The notes: generated by a model not told the origin, from the sequence alone. A stretch of DNA of 64,000 bases from Bacteroidota bacterium (GCA_029907355.1 JARYLZ010000002.1:32696-96695), one strand, 5' to 3'. Counted from the stretch's first letter, positions 8,707 through 19,276 are shown. Program-made: numbers and translations.

Positions 8707-9047
8707 GAGCGTGAATTCCTTGTGAATATTACTGGTGGTCTATCCGGTGGGGAAAGAGAACGTCGCCGGTGACGAGGTATTTTTCTTCCGGTCATCGAAT
8801 TCCCTTTCCTTCGCGTACACACTTCATCATCCTCACAATTTACTCACATCAAGAAAAATGTGAAGTCTTCTCCCCATTCTCATCCGCAATAGAACATTCT
8901 AAGTCTCGAAAAGACTTTTTTCACAAATCAACACACCTAATTTTTACGATTATCTTTCTTTGCTTAGAAAGAAAAAACTGCGAATAGAAACATAACTGTT
9001 GAAAACTTGTCTGTACCATAGTCCTTCCATATCGAGAGCGAAGCCGC
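8707..9047. other. AT-rich spacer downstream of dnaA, possible second part of the origin
   Basis: 341 bases without a gene. The part from ~8800 to 9000 is AT-rich, has two one-mismatch DnaA boxes and a small hairpin (TTTCTTT/AAAGAAA at 8955-8974). It holds no credible ORF. It also probably contains the murI promoter, which I could not place. Confidence 0.35.
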
Positions 9048-9866
9048 ATGGTGGAAGAGAGAAGTAGAAAAAGTATAGGGGTGTTCGATTCAGGTATCGG
9101 TGGGTTGACTGTCGTGCGTGCTCTCATGAAACGTCTTCCCCATGAGAGTATCATTTATTTCGGTGACACAGCGCGTGTCCCGTATGGGAGTAAGTCTGCA
9201 GAGGTCGTGAAGAAATATGCCCTCGAAGATGCAGAATTCCTTGTCAGGAACAAGGTTAAGCTGATCGTCGTGGCTTGCAACACGGCGTCATCTGTCGCGA
9301 TGGATGTCCTCCGGGAGCGTTTCGACATCCCCCTTATCGGGATGATTGAACCGGGTTCGCGAAAGGCCCTTCAATTGAGCAAGGTTGGGCGTATCGGTGT
9401 GATCGGGACCCTCGCCACGATAGCGAGTGGTTCGTATAGGAAGGAGATTCATTCACAGAACCCTTCTGTGACCGTCATTGATCGGGCATGTCCCTTATTC
9501 GTACCGCTTGCCGAGGAAGGATGGATTGGACACCGTGTCTCCCGTCTTGTTGCAGAGGAGTATCTTTCTATCTTTCGTGATTCAGGGATCGATACCCTGA
9601 TCCTCGGCTGTACACATTATCCGATTTTGCGATCCGTTATTCAGGATACTGTCGGCGAGTCGGTAAAACTTGTCGACTCAGGGGATGCTGCCGCGGAGGA
9701 AATTGAGAAGATGCTTGCCGATCGAGGGGAGATAAACCCATCCGAAGATGAACCGAACCATGTGTTCTATGTTTCGGACGTTCCGCAACGTTTCAAAGAA
9801 CTCGGGAGAATATTTCTTGGAACGAACCAGATGCATGTCAAGAAGGTTTCCATCCCTGAAGAATAA
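9048..9866 (+). CDS. murI: Glutamate racemase
   Basis: A 272-residue enzyme that makes D-glutamate for peptidoglycan by a two-cysteine proton-relay mechanism. It opens with the cofactor-independent racemase signature GVFDSGIGGLTV and the YFGDTARVPYG segment. The catalytic cysteines are C77 in VVACNTAS and C188 in LGCTHYP. Length and motifs are complete. It begins a plus-strand run: mutA starts 21 bases after its stop, so murI and the two mutase subunit genes are probably one transcript. No special regulation is visible. Confidence 0.97.
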   Translation: MVEERSRKSIGVFDSGIGGLTVVRALMKRLPHESIIYFGDTARVPYGSKSAEVVKKYALEDAEFLVRNKVKLIVVACNTASSVAMDVLRERFDIPLIGMIEPGSRKALQLSKVGRIGVIGTLATIASGSYRKEIHSQNPSVTVIDRACPLFVPLAEEGWIGHRVSRLVAEEYLSIFRDSGIDTLILGCTHYPILRSVIQDTVGESVKLVDSGDAAAEEIEKMLADRGEINPSEDEPNHVFYVSDVPQRFKELGRIFLGTNQMHVKKVSIPEE

Positions 9867-9887
9867 TTCTTCGACATCTTTTTCGCC

Positions 9888-11903
9888 ATGAACGATCAGC
9901 GTATTGAAAAATTATTCTCCGCGTTTGGAATCCCTTCGCTCGAAGAGTGGAAGGAAGTAGCCCGTCAAGAACTCGATGGTGAAGATCCGGATACGTGCCT
10001 GATCGTACCAGTTGATGATGACGGTTTTGTGCCATCTCTTGTGAGAATCGAGGAAACACTCTCTTCCGGGAGCACAGATGTTCTTCGAAGCGTATTGTTG
10101 TCCCTTTACGGTAAGCCGAAGCCTCGTTGGGAACCGGGACGTTGGTGTATTCGTTTTCCTGTAACGCGTACGGAATGCCTTAGGGAGGAGAGTTACCTCG
10201 ATATGCTGAAAGAGTGTCCCGGTTCAGTCGCCGAAATATTAGCGGGTATTTCGACGGAGCCGTTTTTCGAAACAATTGACGAGGCGGAGAGACTCATCCT
10301 GCGGGTTCAAGAATCGGGAATAGACGTGTCCATCGATGCAGGAGATAACCCTTTGCCTGTCATGGGTTTCATCCGCTCCTTGAAACGCATTGCAAATATA
10401 GAGGTGTTTATCGACCCATTTCGGCCTTTTGTGTTATCGGTTTCCGAAACCGATCGTGAAACGGTATTCATTGAATTGGAAGAGATACGGAGTGCCTGCA
10501 CGGGCGACCCGTTAATCAAACCCATTGTTTCGATAGATGGTTCAATGTACCACCGTGCCGGTGCATCAATCGTCCAGGAATTGGGTTTTACCATCGCGGC
10601 AGGTATTGATTATATCCGCAGCACAAGAGAGATGGGCTTTTCGTCTATCGGATTCGGAAACCCTATACGGTTTACCTATGCGGTTGGGACGAAATTCCTG
10701 TTTGAGATAGCCAAATTGAGGGCGGCACGGCTCCTTTGGGCAGCTGTCCAAAGCGTGTACGGTGTCCAACCAAGCAACGGGCCTTGCTTCGAAATCCATG
10801 CCGTGACATCACCTTGGAACATGACACTCTATGACAGGTATACGAACATACTTCGTGCGACCGTCGAGGCGCTTGCAGCTGTAATCGGGGGGGCATCCGC
10901 ATTATCCGTTTTCCCGTTTGACGGAATTGATGGTATTGATGGTGCTCTCTCACACCGCCTGGCACGAAATACGAGTCTGATTCTGGACCACGAGAGCGGT
11001 CTCTCGCGAATCTTGGACCCTGCAGGCGGGTCATATGCCATCGAACTTTTGACAGACCGTCTTGCCCGAAGCGCATGGAGTATCGTTCGTGAGCTGGAGA
11101 TGAACGGAGGGTTTATCGAAACATGCCGGGCTGGTATCGTAACTCGGATGCTTCGGGAAAGCTCCGAACGAAGGCAAGAGGATATCGCTTGTCGCCGCCA
11201 AGTTTTCGTCGGTACGAGCAAGTATCCGGATAAAACGGAACGTATTGTAGTAAGACGGGAAAAAAGAGAGGTACCACCTGAAGCTCGAGGGAGCGAGTCC
11301 CCGGCCACTACTGTCATCGATGAAATCCATCAAGCTGTCCGGGATAGGAAAAATATTCTCGTTTCGTTGGAGAAGGCATTTGCTGATGGTGCGACTCTGT
11401 CGGACGTGATGATCTCTTACAGACGAGGTCTCCATGCGGTTGAGAAAGCGAAACCGTTTCCGAATAAAAGGGGGCCCGAACCGTTTGAACGTATTCGCCT
11501 CGCTGTGGACAGGCTGGCAGAAAAACCCGTTGCAATGATTCTCCATTTCGGTTCACCATCGGTGAGTCACAGGCATGCGGAATTCGTCTCAGAGATTCTC
11601 TCCATTGCAGGACTCGATGTCCGAGTAGCGAAGGAAGAGAACCTCGAATCGATTGGTCAGGATTCGCCGGTCCAGATACTCGTTGTTTGCTCGGACGACG
11701 ATACACTACTCAGTGCGGTTTCCCGTCTCCAGGAGCGCTTCGCTTCTCATTCTCTTACGCCGGTCCTTCTTGCCGTCTCACCGTCCGGTGATCGGATCGA
11801 GACATTGCGGAAGGCAGGAGTCCGGCTTTGCTTCTACCCCGGCATGAATGTGTTGAACGCCTTGTTTTATCTGCTCAAGGAACTTTCCATCCCGATCGAA
11901 TGA
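9888..11903 (+). CDS. mutA: Methylmalonyl-CoA mutase small (beta) subunit
   Basis: A 671-residue non-catalytic partner of MutB in the heterodimeric, B12-dependent methylmalonyl-CoA mutase that interconverts methylmalonyl-CoA and succinyl-CoA. The TIM-barrel part aligns in order with MutB in the next gene: [15 protein letters not shown] [40 protein letters not shown] and [10 protein letters not shown]. The C-terminal ~130 residues form a flavodoxin-like cobalamin-type fold without the D-x-H-x-x-G histidine ([11 protein letters not shown] instead), as expected for the small subunit, which does not bind B12. It is slightly longer than many homologues. It ends ten bases before mutB, so the genes are co-translated. 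Confidence 0.93.
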   Translation: MNDQRIEKLFSAFGIPSLEEWKEVARQELDGEDPDTCLIVPVDDDGFVPSLVRIEETLSSGSTDVLRSVLLSLYGKPKPRWEPGRWCIRFPVTRTECLREESYLDMLKECPGSVAEILAGISTEPFFETIDEAERLILRVQESGIDVSIDAGDNPLPVMGFIRSLKRIANIEVFIDPFRPFVLSVSETDRETVFIELEEIRSACTGDPLIKPIVSIDGSMYHRAGASIVQELGFTIAAGIDYIRSTREMGFSSIGFGNPIRFTYAVGTKFLFEIAKLRAARLLWAAVQSVYGVQPSNGPCFEIHAVTSPWNMTLYDRYTNILRATVEALAAVIGGASALSVFPFDGIDGIDGALSHRLARNTSLILDHESGLSRILDPAGGSYAIELLTDRLARSAWSIVRELEMNGGFIETCRAGIVTRMLRESSERRQEDIACRRQVFVGTSKYPDKTERIVVRREKREVPPEARGSESPATTVIDEIHQAVRDRKNILVSLEKAFADGATLSDVMISYRRGLHAVEKAKPFPNKRGPEPFERIRLAVDRLAEKPVAMILHFGSPSVSHRHAEFVSEILSIAGLDVRVAKEENLESIGQDSPVQILVVCSDDDTLLSAVSRLQERFASHSLTPVLLAVSPSGDRIETLRKAGVRLCFYPGMNVLNALFYLLKELSIPIE

Positions 11904-11913
11904 GGCTGCGATC

Positions 11914-14133
11914 ATGAAACGTCGTTTCAGGGACGTATCCTACGAGGACCTCCTCTGCGAGCTGAAGGGATGCGAGCAGGATCAATCCTTCTTCCCGCAA
12001 CGAGATCTTGATGCTCCGACAGAGGCCCTCTCGGGCGAGGATCGTATGTTTTCTACTCCCGAGGGAATACCCCTTCTCCCCATCTATACCTCGGAGGATC
12101 TCCGGGATGTGGAACATCTCGGTTTTCTTTCCGGGCTCCCCCCGTTCCTTGGGGGGCCTTACGCAACGATGTACACTGTCAAGCCGTGGACGATACGGCA
12201 GTACGCGGGGTTTTCCACCGCAGAGGAATCGAACGCTTTTTACCGAAGAAACCTTGCGGCCGGCCAGAGGGGACTTTCGATTGCATTCGATCTTGCAACC
12301 CACCGTGGGTATGACTCCGACAACCCGCGCGTGGAGGGCGATGTGGGGAAAGCGGGTGTGGCTGTCGATTCGATTTTGGATATGCGTATCCTATTCAATG
12401 AAATCCCCCTTGATCGGATGTCCGTCTCGATGACTATGAACGGCGCAGTTCTGCCGATAATGGCCCTGTTCATTGCGGCGGCGGAGGAGCAGGGTGTGCC
12501 GATGGAAAAGCTGAGCGGCACGATCCAGAACGATATTCTCAAGGAGTTCATGGTACGGAACACGTACATCTATCCGCCGGAGCCGTCGATGCGCATCGTG
12601 TCGGACATCATTGCGTTCACGGCAGAGCGTATGCCGAAGTTCAACTCGATCTCTATTTCCGGTTACCATATGCAGGAAGCAGGTGCAAGCGCCGATCTCG
12701 AGATGGCCTATACCCTGGCGGATGGCATGGAGTATATACGTGCCGGTCTACGGGCCGGCTTGACTATTGATCGTTTCGCTCCCCGTCTTTCTTTTTTTTG
12801 GGGGGTCGGCATGAATTTCTTCATGGAGATCGCCAAACTCCGTGCGGCACGCATTCTCTGGGCGAGAATCGTCAAAGATTTCGGAGCGAAGAACCCGAAA
12901 TCAATGGCCCTGCGTGCGCATTGTCAGACATCAGGGTGGAGTCTCACGGAACAAGACCCGTACAATAACGTTGTCAGAACGTGTATCGAGGCCCTCGCCG
13001 CGGTTTTCGGGGGGACACAGTCCCTCCACACGAATGCATTGGACGAGGCGGTTTCCCTTCCCACAGAATTTTCTGCCCGCATTGCACGGAACACACAGCT
13101 GCTCCTGCAGGAAGAAACGGGGATTTGCGGTTTCATAGATCCTTGGGCAGGTTCATACTACGTCGAGAATCTTACCGCCCAGCTGGCCCGGAAAGCATGG
13201 TCTCTCATCCGAGAAATTGAGGATCTCGGGGGTATGACGCATGCTCTCGAAACCGGTCTCCCGAAACTGCGCATCGAAGAATCGGCCGCGCGCAAACAAG
13301 CAAGAATCGATGCCGGGAAAGATATCATCATCGGCGTCAACGCATACCGTGTCCATGACGAGGAAGCGCTTCCCGTTCTCGAGGTGGACAATACCGCGGT
13401 CCGCGAGGCGCAAATTGCACGGTTGAAAACGTTGCGTTCCGAGCGCAACGAAGGCGAAGTCAGAACGGCACTCGACGCGGTAACCGCTACGGCGGCGGGA
13501 AGCGGTAACCTGCTGGAAGCCTGCCTCGAGGCGGCACGGGCGAAAGCGACGGTGGGGGAAATGTCCGGAGCCATGGAACGCGTTTTCGGTCGTCACGCCG
13601 CGGAGATAAGAACCATCTCGGGCGTATATTCGCGTGAAGCGGGCGACGAGGAGGAGTTCCTGGCTGCTCGAAAAGCGGCGGATGAATTCGCCGCGAACGA
13701 AGGTCGGCGGCCGCGCATTCTCGTGGTGAAACTCGGACAGGATGGTCACGACCGTGGAGCGAAAGTCGTTGCAACGGCTTTTGCGGACCTCGGTTTCGAC
13801 GTCGACATCGGTCCTCTTTTCCAAATGCCGGAAGAAGCAGCCCGTCAAGCAGTCGAAAACGACGTTCATATCGTCGGTGTTTCCACTCTCGCTGCGGGGC
13901 ATAAAACCCTCGTACCCGCGCTCATTCACGAGCTGAAAGCCCTCGGGAGACCCGACATCCTCGTCGTCGTCGGAGGCATCATCCCGCCCCAGGATTACGC
14001 TTTCCTCTATGATGTAGGAGTATCGGCGATATTCGGTCCCGGAACGATCATCGCCCGCGCAGCAAGAAAGCTTCTGAGCATCTTACTGAGCGAGGACGAA
14101 GAGACCGCCATTCACGAGGACATCAACGAATAG
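11914..14133 (+). CDS. mutB: Methylmalonyl-CoA mutase large (alpha) catalytic subunit
   Basis: A 739-residue catalytic subunit. The N-terminal part and TIM barrel contain [29 protein letters not shown] and the substrate-site region [12 protein letters not shown]. The C-terminal cobalamin-binding domain has the base-off/His-on motif D610-x-H612-x-x-G615 ([10 protein letters not shown]), then [16 protein letters not shown] and [12 protein letters not shown]. Adenosylcobalamin is the cofactor. The partner subunit is directly upstream, and the MeaB chaperone gene lies ~19 kb away at 32693. No epimerase or propionyl-CoA carboxylase gene is in the window, so the pathway direction (propionate use or succinate-to-propionate) cannot be told. 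Confidence 0.97.
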   Translation: MKRRFRDVSYEDLLCELKGCEQDQSFFPQRDLDAPTEALSGEDRMFSTPEGIPLLPIYTSEDLRDVEHLGFLSGLPPFLGGPYATMYTVKPWTIRQYAGFSTAEESNAFYRRNLAAGQRGLSIAFDLATHRGYDSDNPRVEGDVGKAGVAVDSILDMRILFNEIPLDRMSVSMTMNGAVLPIMALFIAAAEEQGVPMEKLSGTIQNDILKEFMVRNTYIYPPEPSMRIVSDIIAFTAERMPKFNSISISGYHMQEAGASADLEMAYTLADGMEYIRAGLRAGLTIDRFAPRLSFFWGVGMNFFMEIAKLRAARILWARIVKDFGAKNPKSMALRAHCQTSGWSLTEQDPYNNVVRTCIEALAAVFGGTQSLHTNALDEAVSLPTEFSARIARNTQLLLQEETGICGFIDPWAGSYYVENLTAQLARKAWSLIREIEDLGGMTHALETGLPKLRIEESAARKQARIDAGKDIIIGVNAYRVHDEEALPVLEVDNTAVREAQIARLKTLRSERNEGEVRTALDAVTATAAGSGNLLEACLEAARAKATVGEMSGAMERVFGRHAAEIRTISGVYSREAGDEEEFLAARKAADEFAANEGRRPRILVVKLGQDGHDRGAKVVATAFADLGFDVDIGPLFQMPEEAARQAVENDVHIVGVSTLAAGHKTLVPALIHELKALGRPDILVVVGGIIPPQDYAFLYDVGVSAIFGPGTIIARAARKLLSILLSEDEETAIHEDINE

Positions 14134-14161
14134 AAATTTCGGGAAGGAAAGGGGTAAGAAT

Positions 14162-15151
14162 ATGCCGGAATTTCGCCAGAATTTTGCGACGAAAGAATGG
14201 GTGATCATTGCACCGGAGCGGAAGAAACGACCACAGCATTTTCCGCATTGTGAAGAACCACCGTGCGAATCCGTGTCCTATCGCCCCGATTGCCCGTTTT
14301 GTCCCGGCAAGGAAACGGAAACAGGAAGGGAAACTCTCCGTTACGAAGAGGATGGGGCATGGACTTTGCGAGTAGTCCAGAACAAGTACTCCGCCCTGGA
14401 CCCGACGCGTTCCGTCGTAAGACGGAAGAAAGGGATTTTTCTCTGTTCGGACAATTACGGCGATGCGGAAGTCGTCATCGAGAGTCCTCTCCACAACGAG
14501 ACGATACCGACTCTTGACCACGCCCGAGTGGTAGACATCTTTCGCGCGTACCGGCAGAGAAGCATCGTGATCGGCATGATGCCGCACATTTCGATCATCA
14601 TGATCTTCCGGAATTTCGGTCCCACGGCAGGGACCTCCATCGAGCACCCGCATTCGCAGATCATTGCGTCGCCCATCATCCCGCCGCACATCCGAGACCC
14701 TTTCCAGAAAGCGGCGCTCCACTACGATTCCCATGGGACGTGCGTGTACTGCGATCTCCTCGAGGAGGAACGCGGGCAGAACGAGCGGATCGTTTACGAG
14801 AATGAACATTTCGTCGTGTTTTGCCCGTTCGCTTCCCGCTCGCCTTACGAAATCCGCATCTACCCGAAGCGGCATACGGCAAGTTACTCCCTGATACTCG
14901 ACGACGAGATCGATGCATTCGCCGAGGCTGTCCGGTTGGTGCTTCGAAAAGTCCGCGATCTCCTCGGGGATCCGTCTTACAATTATATCATCCGTTCGTC
15001 CCCCATCGGCGACGAGGATGTACGGTACCTGCACTGGTACTTCGTGCTGATCCCGAAAATCACAACGCCGGCGGGTTTCGAGATCGGGAGCGGAATTTAT
15101 ATCAATCCTTCTTCGCCCGAAGAATGTGCGGCGCAGCTCCGCGAAGCGTGA
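14162..15151 (+). CDS. galT: Galactose-1-phosphate uridylyltransferase-family protein
   Basis: A 329-residue HIT-superfamily nucleotidyltransferase. The catalytic motif is H162-P-H164-S-Q166 within GTSIEHPHSQI; H164 would carry the nucleotide. A zinc-site pair CPFC lies near residues 43-47 and a second CVYC near 198, each followed by GalT-like segments (QNKYSALD, FRNFGPTAGTS). The second HIT-like half contains FCPFASRSPYEIRIYP. The family transfers UMP (GalT) or, in close relatives, AMP between sugar phosphates, so the exact sugar is uncertain. An AAGGGGT ribosome-binding site precedes the ATG. It follows mutB by 28 bases but has no obvious link to it, and converges on surE. Confidence 0.85.
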   Translation: MPEFRQNFATKEWVIIAPERKKRPQHFPHCEEPPCESVSYRPDCPFCPGKETETGRETLRYEEDGAWTLRVVQNKYSALDPTRSVVRRKKGIFLCSDNYGDAEVVIESPLHNETIPTLDHARVVDIFRAYRQRSIVIGMMPHISIIMIFRNFGPTAGTSIEHPHSQIIASPIIPPHIRDPFQKAALHYDSHGTCVYCDLLEEERGQNERIVYENEHFVVFCPFASRSPYEIRIYPKRHTASYSLILDDEIDAFAEAVRLVLRKVRDLLGDPSYNYIIRSSPIGDEDVRYLHWYFVLIPKITTPAGFEIGSGIYINPSSPEECAAQLREA

Positions 15152-15161
15152 CGGGGACCGC

Positions 15162-15953
15162 TCATTCGAGTTTCCATGACTGCATCGCGCGAAAGAGCGT
15201 TTCGTCCGTCAGGCAGTAATGGAGAGGGGTTACCGAGACCATCCCCTTGCGGAGGGCTGCATCGTCGCAGAGGGGGTCCGTGTCCCATACATACTTACCG
15301 AAGAGCCAGTAATAGGTCCGTCCGTTCGGATCGGTTCGGGCCTCGAACCCGTCGTCCCACCAGGATTTCCCCTGCCGTGTAATGGCGATGCCCTTGATCC
15401 GTTCCCGCGGAACAGCAGGGACGTTCACATTGAGGAGCGTTCCCGCAGGGAGACCATGGGCGAGAATGAATGCGGCGATTTTCCTCGCATAGTACATCGC
15501 AGCGCGGAGATCGGCATCGAGGGCGTGGGTGGCGATAGAGACCGCCATGGAAGGGATCCCGAGTGTTGCACCTTCCGTCGCGGCCGATACCGTGCCGGAG
15601 TAGATGATATTGATCGATGTGTTCATGCCGTGATTGATGCCAGATACGACGAGGTCAGGCCGGCGCGGGAGCAGCGTCGTTGCTCCCAATTTCACGCTAT
15701 CGGCCGGTGTCCCTTCCACCACCCACCCGCTGAAATATTTTCCTCGGCGTATCTCGCGTGCGCGAAGCGGGAACTGGACGGTTATTGCATGGCCTACGGC
15801 ACTTTGCTGCGTAGCGGGAGCGGAAACGAAGACGTCGCCCAGGCGACGCAGTGCGATAACGAGTGCATAAATGCCCGGCGAATCGTAGCCGTCATCATTC
15901 GAAACGAGGATCAGAGGGCGTGTGCCGAGTTCGGTTCGGATGTTTTTCTTCAT
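15162..15953 (-). CDS. surE: 5'/3'-nucleotidase SurE
   Basis: A 263-residue metal-dependent nucleoside monophosphatase of the SurE family. The N-terminal signature ILVSNDDGYDSPGI supplies metal ligands. APATQQSAVGHAIT and VSGINHGMNTSINIIYSGTVSAATEG are the other conserved blocks. The family dephosphorylates nucleotides and short polyphosphate and helps survival in stationary phase. Start at ATG 15953; this adds about 12 residues before the usual beginning, so a slightly later start is possible. It is transcribed divergently from the radical SAM gene across a 128-base spacer. Confidence 0.95.
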   Translation of the reverse strand: MKKNIRTELGTRPLILVSNDDGYDSPGIYALVIALRRLGDVFVSAPATQQSAVGHAITVQFPLRAREIRRGKYFSGWVVEGTPADSVKLGATTLLPRRPDLVVSGINHGMNTSINIIYSGTVSAATEGATLGIPSMAVSIATHALDADLRAAMYYARKIAAFILAHGLPAGTLLNVNVPAVPRERIKGIAITRQGKSWWDDGFEARTDPNGRTYYWLFGKYVWDTDPLCDDAALRKGMVSVTPLHYCLTDETLFRAMQSWKLE

Positions 15954-16081
15954 ACCACAAATCTACGACGACCGCGTGCGGATGAACAAAATTTTGCTCT
16001 CGCCGCCATACCCTTCCGGGGTTTCGTCCATCGATATCGGTCCATTTCACCTTCCAATTCAAGGGATGTATCTTTCAGTCC

Positions 16082-17014
16082 ATGTATCGCCATCTTTTCG
16101 GTCCCATTCGCAGCCGTCGGCTTGGCGTTTCACTCGGTATCGATTTGACGCCCGGGAAGACGTGCAGTTTCAATTGCGTATACTGCGAGTGCGGCAGGAC
16201 CCTCGTTCTCACGGACGAACGAAGGGAGTATGTCCCGACCGAAGAGGTTATTGCGGAATTGAAATCCTATCTCTCAACGCACCCACGACTCGATTCCATC
16301 ACATTTTCCGGTTCAGGGGAACCGACTCTTCACAACGGCATCGGGAACATCATCGCCTTTCTAAAAGATGAATTCCCTTCGTATCGCGTTACCGTTCTCA
16401 CGAACAGCAGTCTTCTTCACCGGGAGGAGGTCCGCGCCGACCTCGCCCGCGCCGACCTCGTAATCCCTTCCCTCGATGCGGTTTCGGAGGAGGCGTTCCT
16501 TCGGTTGAATCGACCGTTCCATGGGCTGACAGCCGCCCTCATGATCGAGGGGATACGAACATTCTGCGAGAATTTCTCGGGCGCAGTCTGGCTCGAGGTC
16601 TTCATCGTGCCGGGCGTAAACGACACCCCTTCAGAAATCACCACGTTACGGGAAACGATACGAACGTTACGCGTGGACAAGGTTCAGCTCAATACGCTCG
16701 ACCGGCCCGGTGCCGTTTCGTGGGTCGAACCCGTCTCTCCGGAAAGACTGCGTGAGCTTGCCTCCATGCTCGGCCCGAACGTCGAGATCATTTCCTCCGG
16801 TCGAGGGGCGACACCGGTTTATACAGGCTTGAAGGAGGCTCGTGAGCGTCTGATATCGGAGTTGCGGAATCATTCCCGAAGCGTGGCAGAACTCGAGCAC
16901 ACGCTGAAGTTGCCCCGAGACGAGATCGTTTCAATCCTTCAACAGCTCATGGATGAAGACCGCGTGCGGGTATTCCGCGATGAGCGCGGCATACTCTACC
17001 AAGCGTGGGATTGA
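16082..17014 (+). CDS. Radical SAM protein (COG0731-type)
   Basis: A 310-residue radical SAM protein with the 4Fe-4S ligands C28, C32 and C35 in CSFNCVYC. Downstream are the SAM-binding glycine motif (ITFSGSGEPTLH) and the TNSS segment of the barrel. Residues ~1-240 form the radical SAM core. The last ~60 residues look like a small helix-turn-helix module (RSVAELEHTLKLPRDEIVSIL). The core resembles the COG0731 family of Fe-S oxidoreductases related to wybutosine-type and uncharacterised enzymes; its substrate is unknown. The gene stands alone, divergent from surE and upstream of rubrerythrin with a 169-base gap. Confidence 0.85.
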   Translation: MYRHLFGPIRSRRLGVSLGIDLTPGKTCSFNCVYCECGRTLVLTDERREYVPTEEVIAELKSYLSTHPRLDSITFSGSGEPTLHNGIGNIIAFLKDEFPSYRVTVLTNSSLLHREEVRADLARADLVIPSLDAVSEEAFLRLNRPFHGLTAALMIEGIRTFCENFSGAVWLEVFIVPGVNDTPSEITTLRETIRTLRVDKVQLNTLDRPGAVSWVEPVSPERLRELASMLGPNVEIISSGRGATPVYTGLKEARERLISELRNHSRSVAELEHTLKLPRDEIVSILQQLMDEDRVRVFRDERGILYQAWD

Positions 17015-17183
17015 GGATCGACCTGTTTGAACCGCGTCAGGGAGATCCATTCCTTGCAATCCTTTGTACAAACAGTCGTGCATCGCTTTTCAACTCATCA
17101 CACCATCGACGGATTCACTCCCCCGTGTATCTCGCGCGGCGGGGGAATAGGCGTCACCGGCGCGGGGAAAAGGAGATCGGTAT

Positions 17184-17756
17184 ATGAATCTTACGGGAAC
17201 ACAGACCGAGAAAAACCTTCTCATTGCATTCGCGGGTGAATCCCAAGCGAGGAACCGCTACACCTATTTCGCATCCGTCGCTCGTAAGGAGGGGTACGAG
17301 CAGATCGCCGCCATCTTCGAGGAGACAGCGAACCATGAGAAGGAACACGCAAAACGGTTCTTTTCCTATCTCAAGGGAGGACTTCTCGAAATCACGGCTT
17401 CGTACCCCGCAGGCGTCATCGGAACGACGGAACAGAATCTCCGGGCGGCTGCTGCAGGCGAGAAGGAGGAGTACAGCGTTCTCTATCCCGCCTTTGCGGA
17501 GACGGCTCGGAAGGAAGGATTCCCGGGCATCGCAAACCTCTTTGACATGGTATCCGTAGCCGAGAGGCAACACGGCAAGAGATATGAAGAGCTTGCGGAG
17601 AATGTGGCGAAAGGACAAGTATTCAAGAAAACGAAAAAAGTCGTCTGGTGCTGCCTGAACTGCGGGTATCTCCACGAGGGGGAGGAGGCGCCGAAAGCTT
17701 GTCCCGCATGCGCCCACCCGCAGGCCTACTTCGAGATCCTCGCCGAAAACTGGTAA
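17184..17756 (+). CDS. Rubrerythrin
   Basis: A 190-residue non-haem iron peroxidase that reduces hydrogen peroxide in anaerobes and microaerophiles. The N-terminal ferritin-like four-helix domain has the diiron ligand motifs FAGESQARNRY, ETANHEKEH and VAERQHGKRYEE. The C-terminal rubredoxin domain carries two C-x2-C knuckles (CLNCGYLHEG and CPACAHPQ). AAAGGAG lies just upstream of ATG 17184. The gene is monocistronic by context, with an inverted repeat after it that may be a terminator. It suggests a lifestyle with oxygen-stress defence in low oxygen. Confidence 0.95.
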   Translation: MNLTGTQTEKNLLIAFAGESQARNRYTYFASVARKEGYEQIAAIFEETANHEKEHAKRFFSYLKGGLLEITASYPAGVIGTTEQNLRAAAAGEKEEYSVLYPAFAETARKEGFPGIANLFDMVSVAERQHGKRYEELAENVAKGQVFKKTKKVVWCCLNCGYLHEGEEAPKACPACAHPQAYFEILAENW

Positions 17757-17783
17757 CCTTCCCCGTTTCCCGACGGTGATGGG

Positions 17784-17814
17784 GGGGACACCGCGAGATC
17801 ACGCCGGTGTCCCC
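17784..17814. terminator. Hairpin between converging rubrerythrin and FKBP genes
   Basis: A 10-bp perfect inverted repeat (GGGGACACCG, 17784-17793; CGGTGTCCCC, 17805-17814) with an 11-base loop between converging genes. It lacks a T-run on either side, so it may act only as an RNA-stabilising or weak bidirectional terminator. Confidence 0.4.
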
Positions 17815-17839
17815 TGCATCCGTTTTCCCATCTCGCCGA

Positions 17840-18523
17840 TTACTTCTCGATACTGAGCAGCTCAACCTCGAACACGAGGGTGACGTTCGGGCCGATGACT
17901 CCACCCGAACCCTCCTTGCCGTACGCGAGTTCCGGCGGGATGTAGAGCATCCATTTCGAACCGAGAGGCATCATTTGGAGAGCTTCGGTCCAGCCTTTGA
18001 TGACGCCCCCGACAGGGAAAACGACCGGTTCACCCCGCTTCACGGAGCTGTCGAATACCGTTCCATCGATAAACATGCCTGTGTAGTGGGTTTTGACTTT
18101 ATCCGCAGCCGTGGGTTTCGGTCCGGTCCCTTCTACGAGGACCTTGTATTGCAATCCGCTCGGTGTCGTGACGACGCCGGGTTTCTTTTTGTTCTCCGCG
18201 AGGAATGCATCGCCTTCGGACTTGTTCTTCTCGCTTTCTTTCGCCAGGGCGATTTCCTGCTTCGCGAGGAGTTCCTGTTGATACGACATAACGATCTCTT
18301 CCGCCTTGGATTCCGTCAGTCGCGGCATTTCCGCGAGCATGTCCTTCATTCCTGCAGCGAGCAAGTCCATGTCGATATCGATGTTCTGCATCTTGAAATT
18401 GCGACCGATGTTCAAGCCGATCGCATAACTGATGCTGTCTTTTCTCGTACGAAGTTCGAGAGTGGTTTGGCCGTACGCCTGAACTGCGAGGAGAATTGCG
18501 GCCGGGAGAATGATGAAACGCAT
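17840..18523 (-). CDS. FKBP-type peptidyl-prolyl cis-trans isomerase, exported (FkpA/Mip-like)
   Basis: A 227-residue protein with a signal peptide (MRFIILPAAILLAVQAYG). A helical FKBP_N-type dimerisation domain (~25-115) includes SYAIGLNIGRNFK and is rich in Glu and Lys near its end. The C-terminal FKBP domain (~120-227) carries SGLQYKVLVEGTG, VKTHYTGMFIDGTVFDSS, GEPVVFPVGGVIKGWTEALQ and MLYIPPELAYG, with the usual active-site aromatics. The family folds periplasmic and outer-membrane proteins. No partner gene next to it; a long unexplained spacer precedes its start. Confidence 0.92.
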   Translation of the reverse strand: MRFIILPAAILLAVQAYGQTTLELRTRKDSISYAIGLNIGRNFKMQNIDIDMDLLAAGMKDMLAEMPRLTESKAEEIVMSYQQELLAKQEIALAKESEKNKSEGDAFLAENKKKPGVVTTPSGLQYKVLVEGTGPKPTAADKVKTHYTGMFIDGTVFDSSVKRGEPVVFPVGGVIKGWTEALQMMPLGSKWMLYIPPELAYGKEGSGGVIGPNVTLVFEVELLSIEK

Positions 18524-19276
18524 ACAGTACTCTCTCTTTGAAACGTGATGGAAAACCCGGCCAGCCCGTTTTGCGGAAGAGGCGTGAATACCGGGGGTGA
18601 TTTCTCGTCGTGCAGGAGGATAAGGCGGCGGGGGTAACGAACTGTTCCTCGGGCCGTTTGAATCGAGACAAATCTCCCTGAATACTTCTGATTACGATGG
18701 GAGGTCTTGGCGGTCATACCCTACATGGTACAGGTGCATGCCGCACGTGCCGATGCGAGGAAAGCGGACATGCGAAGGGAACATGCGCCAGGTGGCTGTT
18801 GCGTAGTGATGCATGGGAGAATCTTCGTTTTTCGATACACGGTCGGGTACAACGTCGGGTTGACGGTTGTTTTCCAGTCGGGCATAGGCAGGGTTGTTGT
18901 CGTCTCGCATTTGTTTCGAATACGCAAACCGGTGACACGCCGATAGAATCGATTTATCGAGTCAAACCGCCGGTTGGAGATGAAAAGATCGGTGGCATGT
19001 GAATCCCCGGATTTCTTGTGGGCGAATGAGGCGCAGGGCGATTCGAGTAGCGAGCACTGCTCTGGAAACGGGACCGGCGGGTTTCACATGTTCCCCCTGT
19101 CAGCGATTGGGAGAGAGGGGGACGGGATAGGGGTATACAGGCGGCACGATCGGAAAAACCTATGTCGCTGTTCTGGCGGTTGTGAAAATGAAACGGGGAT
19201 GTCGTTCTCACCGACTGACGGTGTGGGCTCAATTGAGAGCAAGATGAAGTCGCCCGGAGGGTTATGAGATGGAGGG
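18524..19276. other. Gene-free spacer, 753 bases
   Basis: Several short overlapping frames occur on both strands, but none has a convincing ribosome-binding site, codon pattern or recognisable motif. I see no tRNA, terminator with T-run or repeat. The start-proximal part presumably holds the FKBP promoter. The sequence may be a decayed gene; I could not assign one. Confidence 0.3.

Noticed and set aside
8955..8974. TTTCTTT/AAAGAAA hairpin after dnaA as terminator
   Set aside because: No T-run follows and the stem is AT-only and weak.
14123..15034. 303-codon minus-strand frame
   Set aside because: Antisense to galT, whose HxHxQ and zinc motifs are intact.
15219..16148. 309-codon plus-strand frame
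   Set aside because: Antisense of surE and overlaps the radical SAM start; no motif.
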